Origin: Azoarcus sp. TTM-91
GTDB taxonomy: Bacteria > Pseudomonadota > Gammaproteobacteria > Burkholderiales > Rhodocyclaceae
Assembly: GCF_012911025.1 (NCBI RefSeq)
Contig: NZ_WUEI01000017.1
Location: forward strand, 1-64,000
Length of the DNA: 64,000 bases
Direction of reading: 5' to 3'
Part shown: piece by piece, positions 36,838-45,396 of the stretch
How the letters are laid out: each line of letters opens with the position of its first letter
How positions within the stretch are numbered: position 1 is the stretch's first letter
Notes under the pieces: model-generated
The model's input: only the letters and a program-made list of their open reading frames with translations
Databases searched by the model: none
What the model was told of the DNA's origin: nothing
Program-made: the position numbers and the translations under genes

Positions 36838-37158
36838 CAGCGCTTATAGGGAGATTTCTCCTTACTTACTTCGCTTGATTTGATGGTGTTTTCTTACCAG
36901 CGGAAAGCGCCTGCCTGCACGCGCGCGATGGGGCGTCTGCCAGGATGCTTATCGCTTTAGGCTGATTGCTGGAAATTAGTCTCCCGGCGTCGACAGGCTG
37001 CGGATCAGGCGCAAGCAAGAGCGGTGATGACTCTAGAATGTAAGTAGAAGTAATAATGTGCTCGTTTTGGCTTCCTCGCTCGACATAGCAAGTGAAGCCG
37101 CGCTCGTGCGGCACTGCCTGGGCGCTGTTCAGCGCCCCGCCTACAGGAGATTCCCCGA

Positions 37159-37794
37159 ATGAAGTTGTTTCCGCTTCCCCGTTCCTTCGCGCTCGCATGC
37201 GCTTCCGCCGGCTTGATGCTGGCTTCGGCGTCGGCGATGGCGGATTACGTGTGGCTGGAGCGCGCCGCGGCGGGGCCGGCCACGGTGAATCTCGGCTTCC
37301 TGGACGCCAAGCGCACGCCTACCAGCGCCCTGCAGGGCGCGCAGGCCACGCTGGCCGACGGCAAGGCGCTGCCGCTGGCCGCCGCCGGCGAACGCCTGGC
37401 GGTGACCGCGCCGCCGGTGGGCGATCTGCGCTTCGTCGCCTATACGGTGACGCCGGACGGCGCGCTGGTGTTCTATCAAGCCAAGGAAGGCCGCAGTGAA
37501 ACCAAGGCGGGCAACGACCTGGAACTGGTGCCGATCGAGCCCAACGGCAACACTTTCCGCCTGATGTGGAAGGGCACAGTGGTGGCTGCCACCCAGGTGA
37601 ACGTGAGCACCTCCGAAGGCTGGAACCGGGTGCTGCGTCCCGCCGCCGACGGCACGGTGACGCTGACCACGCCCTTCCCTGGCCTGTATGTGCTGGAGCT
37701 GAGCGCCAAGGTGAATGGTTCCGCGGTGGTGGACGGCAAGAAGTATGACGACGTGCGCCACACCGCGACGCTGAGCTTCACCGTCGCCCCTTGA
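37159..37794 (+). CDS. Periplasmic DUF4198 family protein
   Basis: The 211-residue protein has a signal peptide (to ASAMA) and a mature start DYVWLERAAAGPATVNLGF, the Trp-Leu-Glu opening of DUF4198. Later family signatures are DLELVPIEPNGNTFRLMWKG, STSEGWNR and TTPFPGLYVLELSAK. It is a relative of NikK but lacks the N-terminal His of mature NikK. Such proteins often sit beside TonB-dependent metal receptors. The ATG has GGAGA eight bases upstream. It lies between the divergent nickel operon and the fecI-type gene 185 bp downstream; whether it belongs to nickel or iron uptake cannot be settled from sequence. Confidence 0.82.
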   Translation: MKLFPLPRSFALACASAGLMLASASAMADYVWLERAAAGPATVNLGFLDAKRTPTSALQGAQATLADGKALPLAAAGERLAVTAPPVGDLRFVAYTVTPDGALVFYQAKEGRSETKAGNDLELVPIEPNGNTFRLMWKGTVVAATQVNVSTSEGWNRVLRPAADGTVTLTTPFPGLYVLELSAKVNGSAVVDGKKYDDVRHTATLSFTVAP

Positions 37795-37934
37795 GTTTTC
37801 GCTTGCGGAGGCGGCCCGCGCAAGCTCTGCGCGGCCCGGACAGGCAGCGGCAAGAGAGGCCCAGGCGGCGGGCCTGCCGCTGAAGTCTCCGCCGACGCGA
37901 CGTAGGTGCGGGGCTTGTTGGGCAGCCAAGGGGC

Positions 37935-37962
37935 GGATTAAGATGAGAATAGTTCTTAATCC
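37935..37962 (+). promoter_or_regulatory. Candidate Fur box upstream of the sigma factor gene
   Basis: Within a 9-bp inverted repeat (GGATTAAGA-N10-TCTTAATCC) lies TGAGAAT-A-GTTCTTA at 37944-37958. It matches the 7-1-7 Fur consensus TGAGAAT-N-ATTCTCA at 12 of 14 positions. It lies 18 bp before the FecI-type start codon. Confidence 0.65.
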
Positions 37963-37979
37963 AATACGCGCCTGGCCTC

Positions 37980-38471
37980 ATGCCGCAGGAAGTCCATTCC
38001 CTCTACCTAGACCACCACCGGTGGTTGCAAGGCTGGCTGCGCCACAAGCTGGGCTGCGCCCATCAGGCGGCGGATCTGGCGCATGACGTCTTCGTCAGGC
38101 TGCTGCTGCGGCGTGAACCGGCGCCGATGCGGGAGCCGCGTGCCTATCTCACCACGGTGGCGCGCGGCTTGCTGATCGACCATTGGCGCCGGCAGGACCT
38201 GGAGCGGGCCTGGCTGGAAGCGCTGGCGGCGTTGCCGGAGCCGGTGTCGCCTTCGCCCGAGGAGCGCCAGCTGGCGGTGGAACTGCTGCTGCAGATCGAC
38301 GCCATGCTGGCCGGCCTGCGCGCGCCGGTGCGCACCGCTTTCCTGCTCGCCCAACTGGAAGGCGCTTGTTACGACGACATCGCCAGCCGGCTGGGCGTTA
38401 CCCGCCGGTCGGTGGAGCGCTATGTCGCCGAAGCCCTGTTCCACTGCTATTCCCTGCGCCATGCGTGCTGA
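37980..38471 (+). CDS. fecI: FecI-type ECF sigma factor
   Basis: The 163-residue iron-starvation sigma factor has region 2 (YLDHHRWLQGWLRHKLG...AADLAHDVFVRLL, then REPRAYLTTVARGLLIDHWRR) and region 4 with the helix-turn-helix at DDIASRLGVTRRSVERYVAEAL. It should direct RNA polymerase to the promoter of the downstream TonB receptor when released by the FecR partner. A Fur box precedes it. The Shine-Dalgarno sequence is weak. Its 3' end overlaps fecR by 11 bp. Confidence 0.93.
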   Translation: MPQEVHSLYLDHHRWLQGWLRHKLGCAHQAADLAHDVFVRLLLRREPAPMREPRAYLTTVARGLLIDHWRRQDLERAWLEALAALPEPVSPSPEERQLAVELLLQIDAMLAGLRAPVRTAFLLAQLEGACYDDIASRLGVTRRSVERYVAEALFHCYSLRHAC

Positions 38472-39453
38472 GCCGCTGTTGCCCGAGGCCATCGTGCCGG
38501 CGGAGGTGGTGCGCCAGGCCATCGCCTGGCGGGTGAAGCTGCATGGCGAGCCGGCCGGCAGCGCGCTGTGGTTGGCTTGCGCGCGCTGGCGGGCCGCCCA
38601 TCCGCAGCACGAGCTGGCCTGGTGTCGCCTGCAGGCGATAGGCGAGGAGTTGGCCGGCGGCGTGGCCGGCCTTGGCAGCGCCCGCTCCCTGGTGGCGGCG
38701 CTGCATGCGCCGACCGATGTGCGCCGCCGGCGCTTGCTGAAGGGCGCGGCACTCGGCCTGGGCGCGGTGGCCTGCGGCTGGACGGCGCGGGAGCTGATGC
38801 CGTGGTCGGCCTGGCTGGCGGATCACGCCACCGCGGTGGGCGAGCGCCAGGACATGCTACTGGCCGACGGCAGCCGTCTGCAGCTGGATACCCACAGCGC
38901 GGTGAGCTTGCGCTTCGATGCCGCCGAACGCCTCATCGCGCTGGAGCGGGGCGCGCTCTGCCTCAGCTGCGCGGAGGACGTGCTGCACCGTCCGCTGCGG
39001 GTGTCCAGCCTGGGTGCGGTGTTCGAGACCCAGCAAGGGCGCTTCGTCGTGCGGCAGGAGGGGCAGGGCAGCGTGCTGGAGGTGACAGCCGGCCAGGTCG
39101 GCATCCGTCGCCGTGGCGAGGCGGGCGCATACGCGGCGCTGGCCCGGGCTGGCGACCGCTACCTGGTGGATGCGGCCGGGCCGCGCCAGGTGCCGCGGGC
39201 GGATATCGCCGCCGACGGCTGGGCGGAGGGCGTCATCGCCACTCAGGGCATGCGGCTGGATGCCTTCCTCGCCGAGCTCGGGCGTTATCGCCGCGGCTAC
39301 CTCGGCTGCGACCCGGCGGTCGGCGCGCTGCGCCTGTCCGGCGTCTATCGGCTGGACGACACCGACAAGCTGCTGGCGGTGCTGACGCGGGCGCTGCCGG
39401 TGAAGGTGGTCTATCGCTCGCCCTGGTGGGTGAGGGTGCAGGCGGTGGCCTGA
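38461..39453 (+). CDS. fecR: FecR-type anti-sigma / signal transducer
   Basis: The 330-residue inner-membrane regulator has an N-terminal DUF4880 domain (about residues 10-62), a run of arginines followed by a single membrane helix (RRRRLLKGAALGLGAVACGW, about 88-107), and a periplasmic FecR domain (DMLLADGSRLQLDTHSAVSLRF...VTAGQVGIRR). The C-terminal part would contact the signalling domain of the receptor. The frame opens at 38422, but the ATG at 38461 gives the normal N-terminus and overlaps the sigma-factor stop (translational coupling). Confidence 0.92.
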   Translation: MRAEPLLPEAIVPAEVVRQAIAWRVKLHGEPAGSALWLACARWRAAHPQHELAWCRLQAIGEELAGGVAGLGSARSLVAALHAPTDVRRRRLLKGAALGLGAVACGWTARELMPWSAWLADHATAVGERQDMLLADGSRLQLDTHSAVSLRFDAAERLIALERGALCLSCAEDVLHRPLRVSSLGAVFETQQGRFVVRQEGQGSVLEVTAGQVGIRRRGEAGAYAALARAGDRYLVDAAGPRQVPRADIAADGWAEGVIATQGMRLDAFLAELGRYRRGYLGCDPAVGALRLSGVYRLDDTDKLLAVLTRALPVKVVYRSPWWVRVQAVA

Positions 39454-39697
39454 GCCGGGCGTCGCGCTGGCGGCGCCTCTCCTGATTCGGCGGACGTGTC
39501 GCAGCGGAGCCGCGCTGCGGTTGTGTTACCCCTTTGCGCGGATACGCTCCCCGGTGGTCAGTCCCAGGGCAGTCGCGGCATGCGGCCTGTCGGCGAAGAA
39601 ATATTCGCATCCGCTGTCGGGTTTTTCCCGCTGGTCCGGCAAGCGAGGTGAAGGCCTTCACCTGCACACCTCCATCGACTTCCTGACCGGACTCTCC

Positions 39698-42208
39698 ATG
39701 CACGCTTTTTCTCGCCGCCTCCCTGCGGCGCAACCGCCCAGGGCGGTGCGCCGTTGCCTGTCCCCCCTTCCCGCCGCGTTGTCGCTGACCGTGCTGTGGC
39801 GCGGTCTGGCCGCTGCCGGCCTTGCCGCCACGGTGCTGCTGCCCAGCGCTCCCGCCTTTGCTCAGGAGGTCCGCAGCTACGCGGTGCCCGCCGGCAGCCT
39901 GGGCGATGCGCTCAACAGTTTTGCCCGTCAGGCGGGCGTCACCCTCTCCTTCACGCCGGAGCAGGTCGGCGGCCGCAACAGCGTCGGCCTCAGCGGCAGC
40001 CATACGGTGGAGGGCGGCCTGGCCGCGCTGCTGGCCGGTTCCGGCCTGGTGGCGCGCGCGGGCGCCGAGGGCTATGTGCTGCAGGTGGTGCCGACGGCGG
40101 CCCTGAGCCAGGGCGACGCAGTGCTGGGCACGGTGCACGTCAATGCCCAGGCCACCACCTCGCCCGGCACCACCGAGGGCAGCGGCTCCTACGCCACCGA
40201 CTCCGCCGCCACCGCGACCCGCCTCAACCTGTCGCCGCGCGAGACGCCGCAGTCGGTCACCGTGATGACCCGCCAGCAGATGGACGACCAAGGCATCCTC
40301 GAACTGGCCGACGTCGTCCGCCAGACGCCGGGCCTGACGCTGAACCAGTCCGGCAACATGGGTTCGGACAGCAGCGCCATCTATTCCCGCGGCTTCGTCG
40401 TCGAGAACTACCAGATCGACGGCGTCGGCATGGTGAACAGCAACTACAGCACGCTCTTCCAGACCACCGACATGGCCTTCTATGACCGCGCCGAGATCGT
40501 GCGCGGGGCCACCGGTTTGATGAACGGCATGGGCACGCCCAGTGCCACCATCAACCTGGTGCGCAAGCGGCCCACCGCCTGGTTCCAGGCTTCGGCCAAG
40601 GTGGAAGCGGGGTCGTGGGACTACTACCGCGCCGAGGCCGACATCTCCACTCCGCTGAACGAGGCCGGCACGGTGCGCGGCCGGGTGGTGGCGGCCTACC
40701 AGGAGAGCGGCTCGTATATCGACCGCCTGCAGCAGCGCAAGCAATTGCTGTACGGCATCATCGAGGCCGATCTCGCGCCCACCACGCTGCTCACCGCCGG
40801 CTTCTCTGTGCTGCAGGACGACATGACCGGCCACGCCCGCTCCGGCCGGCCACTGTTCTATGCCGATGGCAGCCGCACCGACTGGTCACGCTCGGATTCC
40901 GCCGCGGCCGACTGGGCATACTCCAAGCGCAATTACCAGTCCTTCTTCGCCGCGCTGGAACACGGCTTCGCCGAGGGCTGGAAGGTCAAGGGCTCCGCCA
41001 GCCACGCGGTCAGCGACTACGACGAGGTGCTGGGCTACGCCGCCGGCGGCTACCCGGACCGCAACACCGGCGCTGGGGCCAACCTGTGGGCGGGGCGCTG
41101 GACCGGCGCACCAGAGCAGACCAGCCTGGATCTCTATGCCACCGGCCCCTTCCAGCTCTTCGGCCGCGAGCACGAACTGGTGGTAGGCGCGACCGCCACC
41201 CGCACGGTGGATAACAGTCATGGCCACACCCTCTGGTTCTTCAACGGTTGGAGCAGCTCCATTCCCAATATCTGGACCTGGGATGGCGATATGCCGGCGG
41301 AGCCTTCCAACCCCAAGCTCAGCGACATCCACGGCAAGGAGCGCGTCACCAGCGCCTACTTCACCGCCCGCTTCCGGCCCACCGATGCGCTGTCGCTGCT
41401 CGTCGGTGCGCGCAGCACCAGCTGGGAGAACCGCCGAGCCACCTACACCTATGCCAGCGGCAGCCGCAGCGAGAGCAACCGCGCCGAGAAGGGCCAGCTC
41501 ACCCCCTACGCCGGCGTGGTGTACGACCTCAACGACAGCTGGTCGGTGTATGGCAGCTATACGGACATCTTCAAGCCGCAAAGCAATATGACCCCGAGCG
41601 GCTCCTACCTCGATCCGCTGCTGGGCAAGGCCTACGAGTTGGGCACCAAGGCCGAGCTGTTCAACAAGCGGCTGAACCTGGCCATCGCCACCTACCTGAT
41701 CCAGCAGGACAACTACGCCGTCCAGATTCCTGGCGTCCTGGCACCGAATGGCGCCAATGCCTATCGCGCGGCATCCGGCACCGAAACCCGCGGCTTCGAG
41801 GTGGAGGCGAGCGGCGAGCCGCTGCGCGACTGGCAGATCGCCGCCGGTTTTGCCCGCAACTTGGTGGAAGACCGCGACGGCCACGCGCTCAACACCAACA
41901 TTCCGCAGAACACGCTCAAGCTGTTCACCAGCTACAAGCTGGCGGGCGTGGGCCAGGGCCTGACGGTGGGCGGCGGGCTGCGCTGGCAGAACAGGATCTG
42001 GAGCGACAACCAGGGGCCGGCCGGCGTGCGTGTCACCCAGGACGGCTACACGGTGGTGGACCTGATGGCGCGCTATCCGCTGAACAAGCAGGTGACCCTG
42101 ACCGCCAACCTCTACAACGCCACCGACGAGAAGTACTACACCACCACCAGCTCGGCCTACTACGGCGAACCCCGCCATCTGCGGCTGGCGATGGACCTGC
42201 GCTTCTGA
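39698..42208 (+). CDS. TonB-dependent siderophore receptor with STN signalling domain
   Basis: The 836-residue outer-membrane transducer has a signal peptide (to AFAQ), an STN domain (YAVPAGSLGDALNSFARQAGVTLSF, about residues 62-135) that talks to FecR, a TonB box region (VLGTVHVNAQ), a plug containing NYQIDGVGMVNSNY and EIVRGATGLMNGMGTPSATIN, and a barrel ending LRLAMDLRF. It resembles FpvA/FhuE/FoxA-type receptors for hydroxamate-class siderophores; the ligand is inference. The frame is open to 39521, but the ATG at 39698 starts a good signal peptide. It follows the FecI/FecR pair, the standard cell-surface signalling arrangement. Confidence 0.92.
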   Translation: MHAFSRRLPAAQPPRAVRRCLSPLPAALSLTVLWRGLAAAGLAATVLLPSAPAFAQEVRSYAVPAGSLGDALNSFARQAGVTLSFTPEQVGGRNSVGLSGSHTVEGGLAALLAGSGLVARAGAEGYVLQVVPTAALSQGDAVLGTVHVNAQATTSPGTTEGSGSYATDSAATATRLNLSPRETPQSVTVMTRQQMDDQGILELADVVRQTPGLTLNQSGNMGSDSSAIYSRGFVVENYQIDGVGMVNSNYSTLFQTTDMAFYDRAEIVRGATGLMNGMGTPSATINLVRKRPTAWFQASAKVEAGSWDYYRAEADISTPLNEAGTVRGRVVAAYQESGSYIDRLQQRKQLLYGIIEADLAPTTLLTAGFSVLQDDMTGHARSGRPLFYADGSRTDWSRSDSAAADWAYSKRNYQSFFAALEHGFAEGWKVKGSASHAVSDYDEVLGYAAGGYPDRNTGAGANLWAGRWTGAPEQTSLDLYATGPFQLFGREHELVVGATATRTVDNSHGHTLWFFNGWSSSIPNIWTWDGDMPAEPSNPKLSDIHGKERVTSAYFTARFRPTDALSLLVGARSTSWENRRATYTYASGSRSESNRAEKGQLTPYAGVVYDLNDSWSVYGSYTDIFKPQSNMTPSGSYLDPLLGKAYELGTKAELFNKRLNLAIATYLIQQDNYAVQIPGVLAPNGANAYRAASGTETRGFEVEASGEPLRDWQIAAGFARNLVEDRDGHALNTNIPQNTLKLFTSYKLAGVGQGLTVGGGLRWQNRIWSDNQGPAGVRVTQDGYTVVDLMARYPLNKQVTLTANLYNATDEKYYTTTSSAYYGEPRHLRLAMDLRF

Positions 42209-42441
42209 GCCTCGCCCGGCGGCCTGCACCCGGGCGGGCTGGTGGGGGCGGCAGCAAAGCCCGCGTTGCACGGCTGCGACATCACGTTGTAAGAATTTGT
42301 AAAAAAGAGCGCGTTTTTACGATCTCAAACGACATGTCTAGTGAGAGCCGGACAAAACGCGCCACACGTCGATAAGTGCAGCCGGGACGCCCGCCGGCGT
42401 CCTGCAGGGTCCGGTCCCTGCCCCATAGCCGAGGTTTGCCA

Positions 42442-42750
42442 ATGAAATCCGCATCCATAGCGCCGCAGCGTCCGCGGCTCGCCATCTTCTCCCGCGTCAG
42501 CGCGGCCGTCTTCGGCGGCTACCTGTTGACGTCGGCCTGCATCGTGTTCCTGTCCTACATCATTCCCATACGTACCGCGGAGGCGGTGCTGACGGCCACG
42601 CTGCTCAGCTTCGCCCTCTACACCGGCGCGGTGATCTGGGTGTTCGCCGCGCCTACCGCCGGCCGCGCCTGGGCCGGCATGCTGCTGCCGACGGTGGCGC
42701 TCGGCCTGGCGTCCCTCGGCTTCTACCTGGCCACCGGGAGCGCGGCATGA
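42442..42750 (+). CDS. DUF3649 membrane protein
   Basis: The 102-residue protein has three hydrophobic segments (VFGGYLLTSACIVFL, LTATLLSFALYTGAVIWVFAA, MLLPTVALGLASLGFYLA) as in the DUF3649 family associated with iron uptake. GAGG stands seven bases before the ATG. Its TGA overlaps the ATG of the PepSY gene. It is separated from the receptor by 233 bp, so the DUF3649-PepSY-DUF3325-Fur unit may have its own promoter. Confidence 0.82.
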   Translation: MKSASIAPQRPRLAIFSRVSAAVFGGYLLTSACIVFLSYIIPIRTAEAVLTATLLSFALYTGAVIWVFAAPTAGRAWAGMLLPTVALGLASLGFYLATGSAA

Positions 42751-44387
42751 AGAACACCTTCCGCCAGTCCATGTCCTGGCTGCACACATGGGGCAGCCTG
42801 TGGTTCGCCTGGATTCTCTTCGCCGTCTTCTTCACCGGCACGCTGGGAGTGTTCGACGACGCCATCTCACACTGGATGCGGGATCCGCTGGCGGTTACCG
42901 CGGCGTCCGAAGGCGCGCCGCCGCCCGACCGCCTGCAGGCGGCCAGGGTGGGCCAGGCCTTCCTGGAGAAGAACGCGCCCAGGGCCGAGTTCTGGAGCAT
43001 GGGGCTGCCGGACGAGGAGAACACCAAGCTGCGCGTGTTCTGGCGCGACAACCCGCAAGCCGAGTTCCAGGACCGCGAGCTGGACCCGGTGACCGGCGAG
43101 GACGCCGGCCCGAGCAAGGAGCGCAAGACCGAAGGCGGCCACCACTTCGTCCATATGCACTTCGAGTTCCACGCCGGCGATGCGGGCATCTGGCTGGTGG
43201 GTGTGGCGGCGATGGTGATGCTGGTGGCGCTGGTGTCCGGCATCGTGGTGCACAAGAAGATCTTCGTGGACTTCTTCACCTTCCGCCCGGGCAAGGGTCA
43301 GCGCTCCTGGCTGGACAGCCACAACGCCCTGTCGGTGCTGACGCTGCCCTTCCAGTTCATGATCGTCTACACCGGCGTGGTCGCTTTCGCCTCCATCTAC
43401 ATGCCGGCGGCGGCGATGGTGCGTTACCACGGCGACCTGGATCATTTCTTTGCCGACATCCAGGAACGGCCGGCGCCGCGCCAGATGCAGAACGTGGCTG
43501 CCCCGGTGATGCCGCTGCCCGGCCTGGTGACCGCGGCCGAGAACCGCATCGGCCGCGAGGCCCGCTTCATCTCGGTGTCGCACCCCGGCGACGCCAGCGC
43601 CTCGGCGCGCATCTTCATGCGCGGCGACGAGGCGGAGATGGCCAGCCGGCTGCGCGGCTCCAACGGCTCGGTGCAGTTCGACGCGGTGAGCGGCGAGATC
43701 CTGGATACCGAGATGCCCGGCGAGATCCGCGGCGCTGGTGCCTTCTCCACCTTCCAGAGCATGCGCGCGCTGCATTTCGTGACCTTCGGCGGCTACACCA
43801 TCAAGTGGCTGTACTTCATCTGCGGCATGGCCGGCGCGGCGATGCTGGCCACCGGCGCCATCCTGTTCATGGTGAAGCGGCGCAAGAAGCCGGCGGGCGA
43901 GTTCGGCGCTTCCACCGCGCGCGTCTATCGCGTCATCGATGCGCTCAACGTCTCGGGCATCGCCGGGCTGATGCTGGCCAGCGTCGGCTACTTCTGGATC
44001 AACCGGCTGGTGCCGGTGGCCCTGCCGGAGCGCGAAGTTTGGGAGGTCGGCCTGTTCTTCGCCCTGTGGTTCCTCACCCTGGTCCATGCCTCGCTGCGGC
44101 CCGTCATGCGCGGCTGGGTGGAGCAACTGGGCGCCACCGCCTTCCTCTGCCTGGCGCTGCCGCTGATCAACATGCTCACTACCGGCGACAACTTCGTCGC
44201 CGCACTGGCCCGTGGCGATGGCGAGGCCGCCGGCGTGGAGCTGACGGCGATGGCCTGCGGCCTGCTGTGCATCGCTGCGGCGCGCTTCGTGCGGCGCAAG
44301 TCGCAACAGGCGCCCCAGGCCGCCAGGGCCAGGGCCGGCAAGCCGGACGCCGCGGCGGATGCCGACGTCGAAGCGGAGGCCGCATGA
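42747..44387 (+). CDS. PepSY-associated membrane protein (iron uptake/reductase-like)
   Basis: The 546-residue inner-membrane protein starts FRQSMSWLHTWGSLWFAWILF, the PepSY_TM signature with its conserved HTW. Other family marks are HHFVHMHFEFH, LDSHNALSVLTLPFQFMIVYTG and ALHFVTFGGYTIKWLYFICG, where the spaced His residues could coordinate heme or metal. The tail (residues about 520-546) is Ala/Asp/Glu-rich. Homologues lie beside siderophore receptors and are proposed to reduce or release iron in the periplasm. It overlaps the genes on both sides by 4 bp. Confidence 0.88.
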   Translation: MKNTFRQSMSWLHTWGSLWFAWILFAVFFTGTLGVFDDAISHWMRDPLAVTAASEGAPPPDRLQAARVGQAFLEKNAPRAEFWSMGLPDEENTKLRVFWRDNPQAEFQDRELDPVTGEDAGPSKERKTEGGHHFVHMHFEFHAGDAGIWLVGVAAMVMLVALVSGIVVHKKIFVDFFTFRPGKGQRSWLDSHNALSVLTLPFQFMIVYTGVVAFASIYMPAAAMVRYHGDLDHFFADIQERPAPRQMQNVAAPVMPLPGLVTAAENRIGREARFISVSHPGDASASARIFMRGDEAEMASRLRGSNGSVQFDAVSGEILDTEMPGEIRGAGAFSTFQSMRALHFVTFGGYTIKWLYFICGMAGAAMLATGAILFMVKRRKKPAGEFGASTARVYRVIDALNVSGIAGLMLASVGYFWINRLVPVALPEREVWEVGLFFALWFLTLVHASLRPVMRGWVEQLGATAFLCLALPLINMLTTGDNFVAALARGDGEAAGVELTAMACGLLCIAAARFVRRKSQQAPQAARARAGKPDAAADADVEAEAA

Positions 44388-44740
44388 TGCAGACCATGCT
44401 GAACGTGTTCGCCGCGCTGCTGCTGTGCTACGCCGGCATGACTGCGCTGTGCCTGGCGATGGACCGCCACCACAACCAGGTGCTGAGGCGCGCTCCGGCG
44501 GCTTCCGCGCGCCAGGGCTTCCGCTGGGCCGGATGGCTGCTGCTGGCGCTGGCGGTGGTGCCTTGCGCCTGGGCTTGGGGCTTGAGCATAGGCGTGATCG
44601 CCTGGTTCGGCTTCCTGTCGGCGGGGGCGCTGGCCCTCGTCTTCATGCTGCCCTACGGTCCGCGGTTCGCGGCCATGCTGGGGGCTGGCAGCGTCGTGGC
44701 CAGCCTGTTGATGATGTTGATCGTCAAGGTGAGCACATGA
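44384..44740 (+). CDS. DUF3325 membrane protein
   Basis: The 118-residue protein has three membrane segments and the MDRHHNQVL motif shortly after the first one, characteristic of DUF3325 proteins that occur with PepSY genes. The start is one of two adjacent ATGs (44384 or 44387), the first overlapping the PepSY stop; GGAGG is seven bases upstream. Its stop overlaps the start of the Fur-family gene. Confidence 0.82.
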   Translation: MMQTMLNVFAALLLCYAGMTALCLAMDRHHNQVLRRAPAASARQGFRWAGWLLLALAVVPCAWAWGLSIGVIAWFGFLSAGALALVFMLPYGPRFAAMLGAGSVVASLLMMLIVKVST

Positions 44741-45234
44741 CTTCCAAATCCGATGCCTGCTATGACGCCGCCCGCGGGGAGCTGACCCGGGTCGGCCTGC
44801 GCGTCACCCTGCCACGCCTGCGCATCCTCAGCCTGTTCGACGAGGAGGTGGAGGGCATGCTGTCGGCGGAAGACGTGCATCGCATGCTGTTGCTGCGCGG
44901 CGACCGCATGTCCCTCTCCAGCGTGTATGCGGTACTCAAGCGGCTGGATGCGGCGCAACTCATCAGCAGCCATTTCGAAGAGGGCCGCAAGGTGTTCGAG
45001 CCGGCCGGCCGCACGCCGGGTGGCCACATCGTCTGCTCCTGCTGCGGGCGCGACATCGCGCTGCGCGACGAGCGGGTGGATGCCATGCTCAAGCGCATCG
45101 CCCGCACCCACGGTTTCGAACTCACCGAGTACGTCGTCGCGCTGCACGGCGTCTGCCTGGAGTGTGCGGAGAAGAAGGCGACGCGGGCCTTTGCGAGGCC
45201 GGCGGCCAAGGGGCGCACCACGATTGCCGCCTGA
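44737..45234 (+). CDS. Fur-family metalloregulator
   Basis: The 165-residue protein has the Fur winged helix (LTRVGLRVTLPRLRILSLFDE...SAEDVHRMLLLRGDRMSLSSVYAVLKRLDAAQLI) and a C-terminal dimerisation domain with the structural zinc motifs CSCC and CLEC and the HIVCSCCGRDI strand. Most Fur homologues have HHHDH at the strand before the first Cys pair; here the segment is GGHIVC, so the sensing site is reduced, making this a paralogue rather than the main Fur. It is translationally coupled (ATGA) to the DUF3325 gene at the end of the iron operon. Which metal it senses is not clear from sequence. Confidence 0.85.
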   Translation: MTSKSDACYDAARGELTRVGLRVTLPRLRILSLFDEEVEGMLSAEDVHRMLLLRGDRMSLSSVYAVLKRLDAAQLISSHFEEGRKVFEPAGRTPGGHIVCSCCGRDIALRDERVDAMLKRIARTHGFELTEYVVALHGVCLECAEKKATRAFARPAAKGRTTIAA

Positions 45235-45396
45235 CCGGGTCTTCCGGAACCCTGGGGTCGGCGCATAGTCTCTCCGCCGGCCCTTTCTTTTCCCCCTGCC
45301 GAACACGCGAAGCGCCGCCCATGGGCGATGTGGCGGAAGGGCCGGCCCCGCGCGGGTGGCCCATGCTTCAGCGTGTTCTCGTTTTTTTGGAATCCC

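Larger units (their letters stand above)
36755..37158. other. Divergent control region between nickel and iron blocks
   Basis: The 404-bp gap holds the NikR operator and -10 candidates for the minus-strand nickel operon. On the side of the plus-strand gene at 37159 there is an 18-bp near-perfect palindrome (37120-37137, GGGCGCTG-TT-CAGCGCCC) shortly before the Shine-Dalgarno GGAGA. No additional protein is supported; minus-strand ORFs here look random. Confidence 0.6.

Noticed and set aside
36866..37198. A minus-strand 110-codon frame between the nickel and iron blocks
   Set aside because: It has no domain, overlaps the start of a clear gene on the other strand and sits in regulatory DNA.
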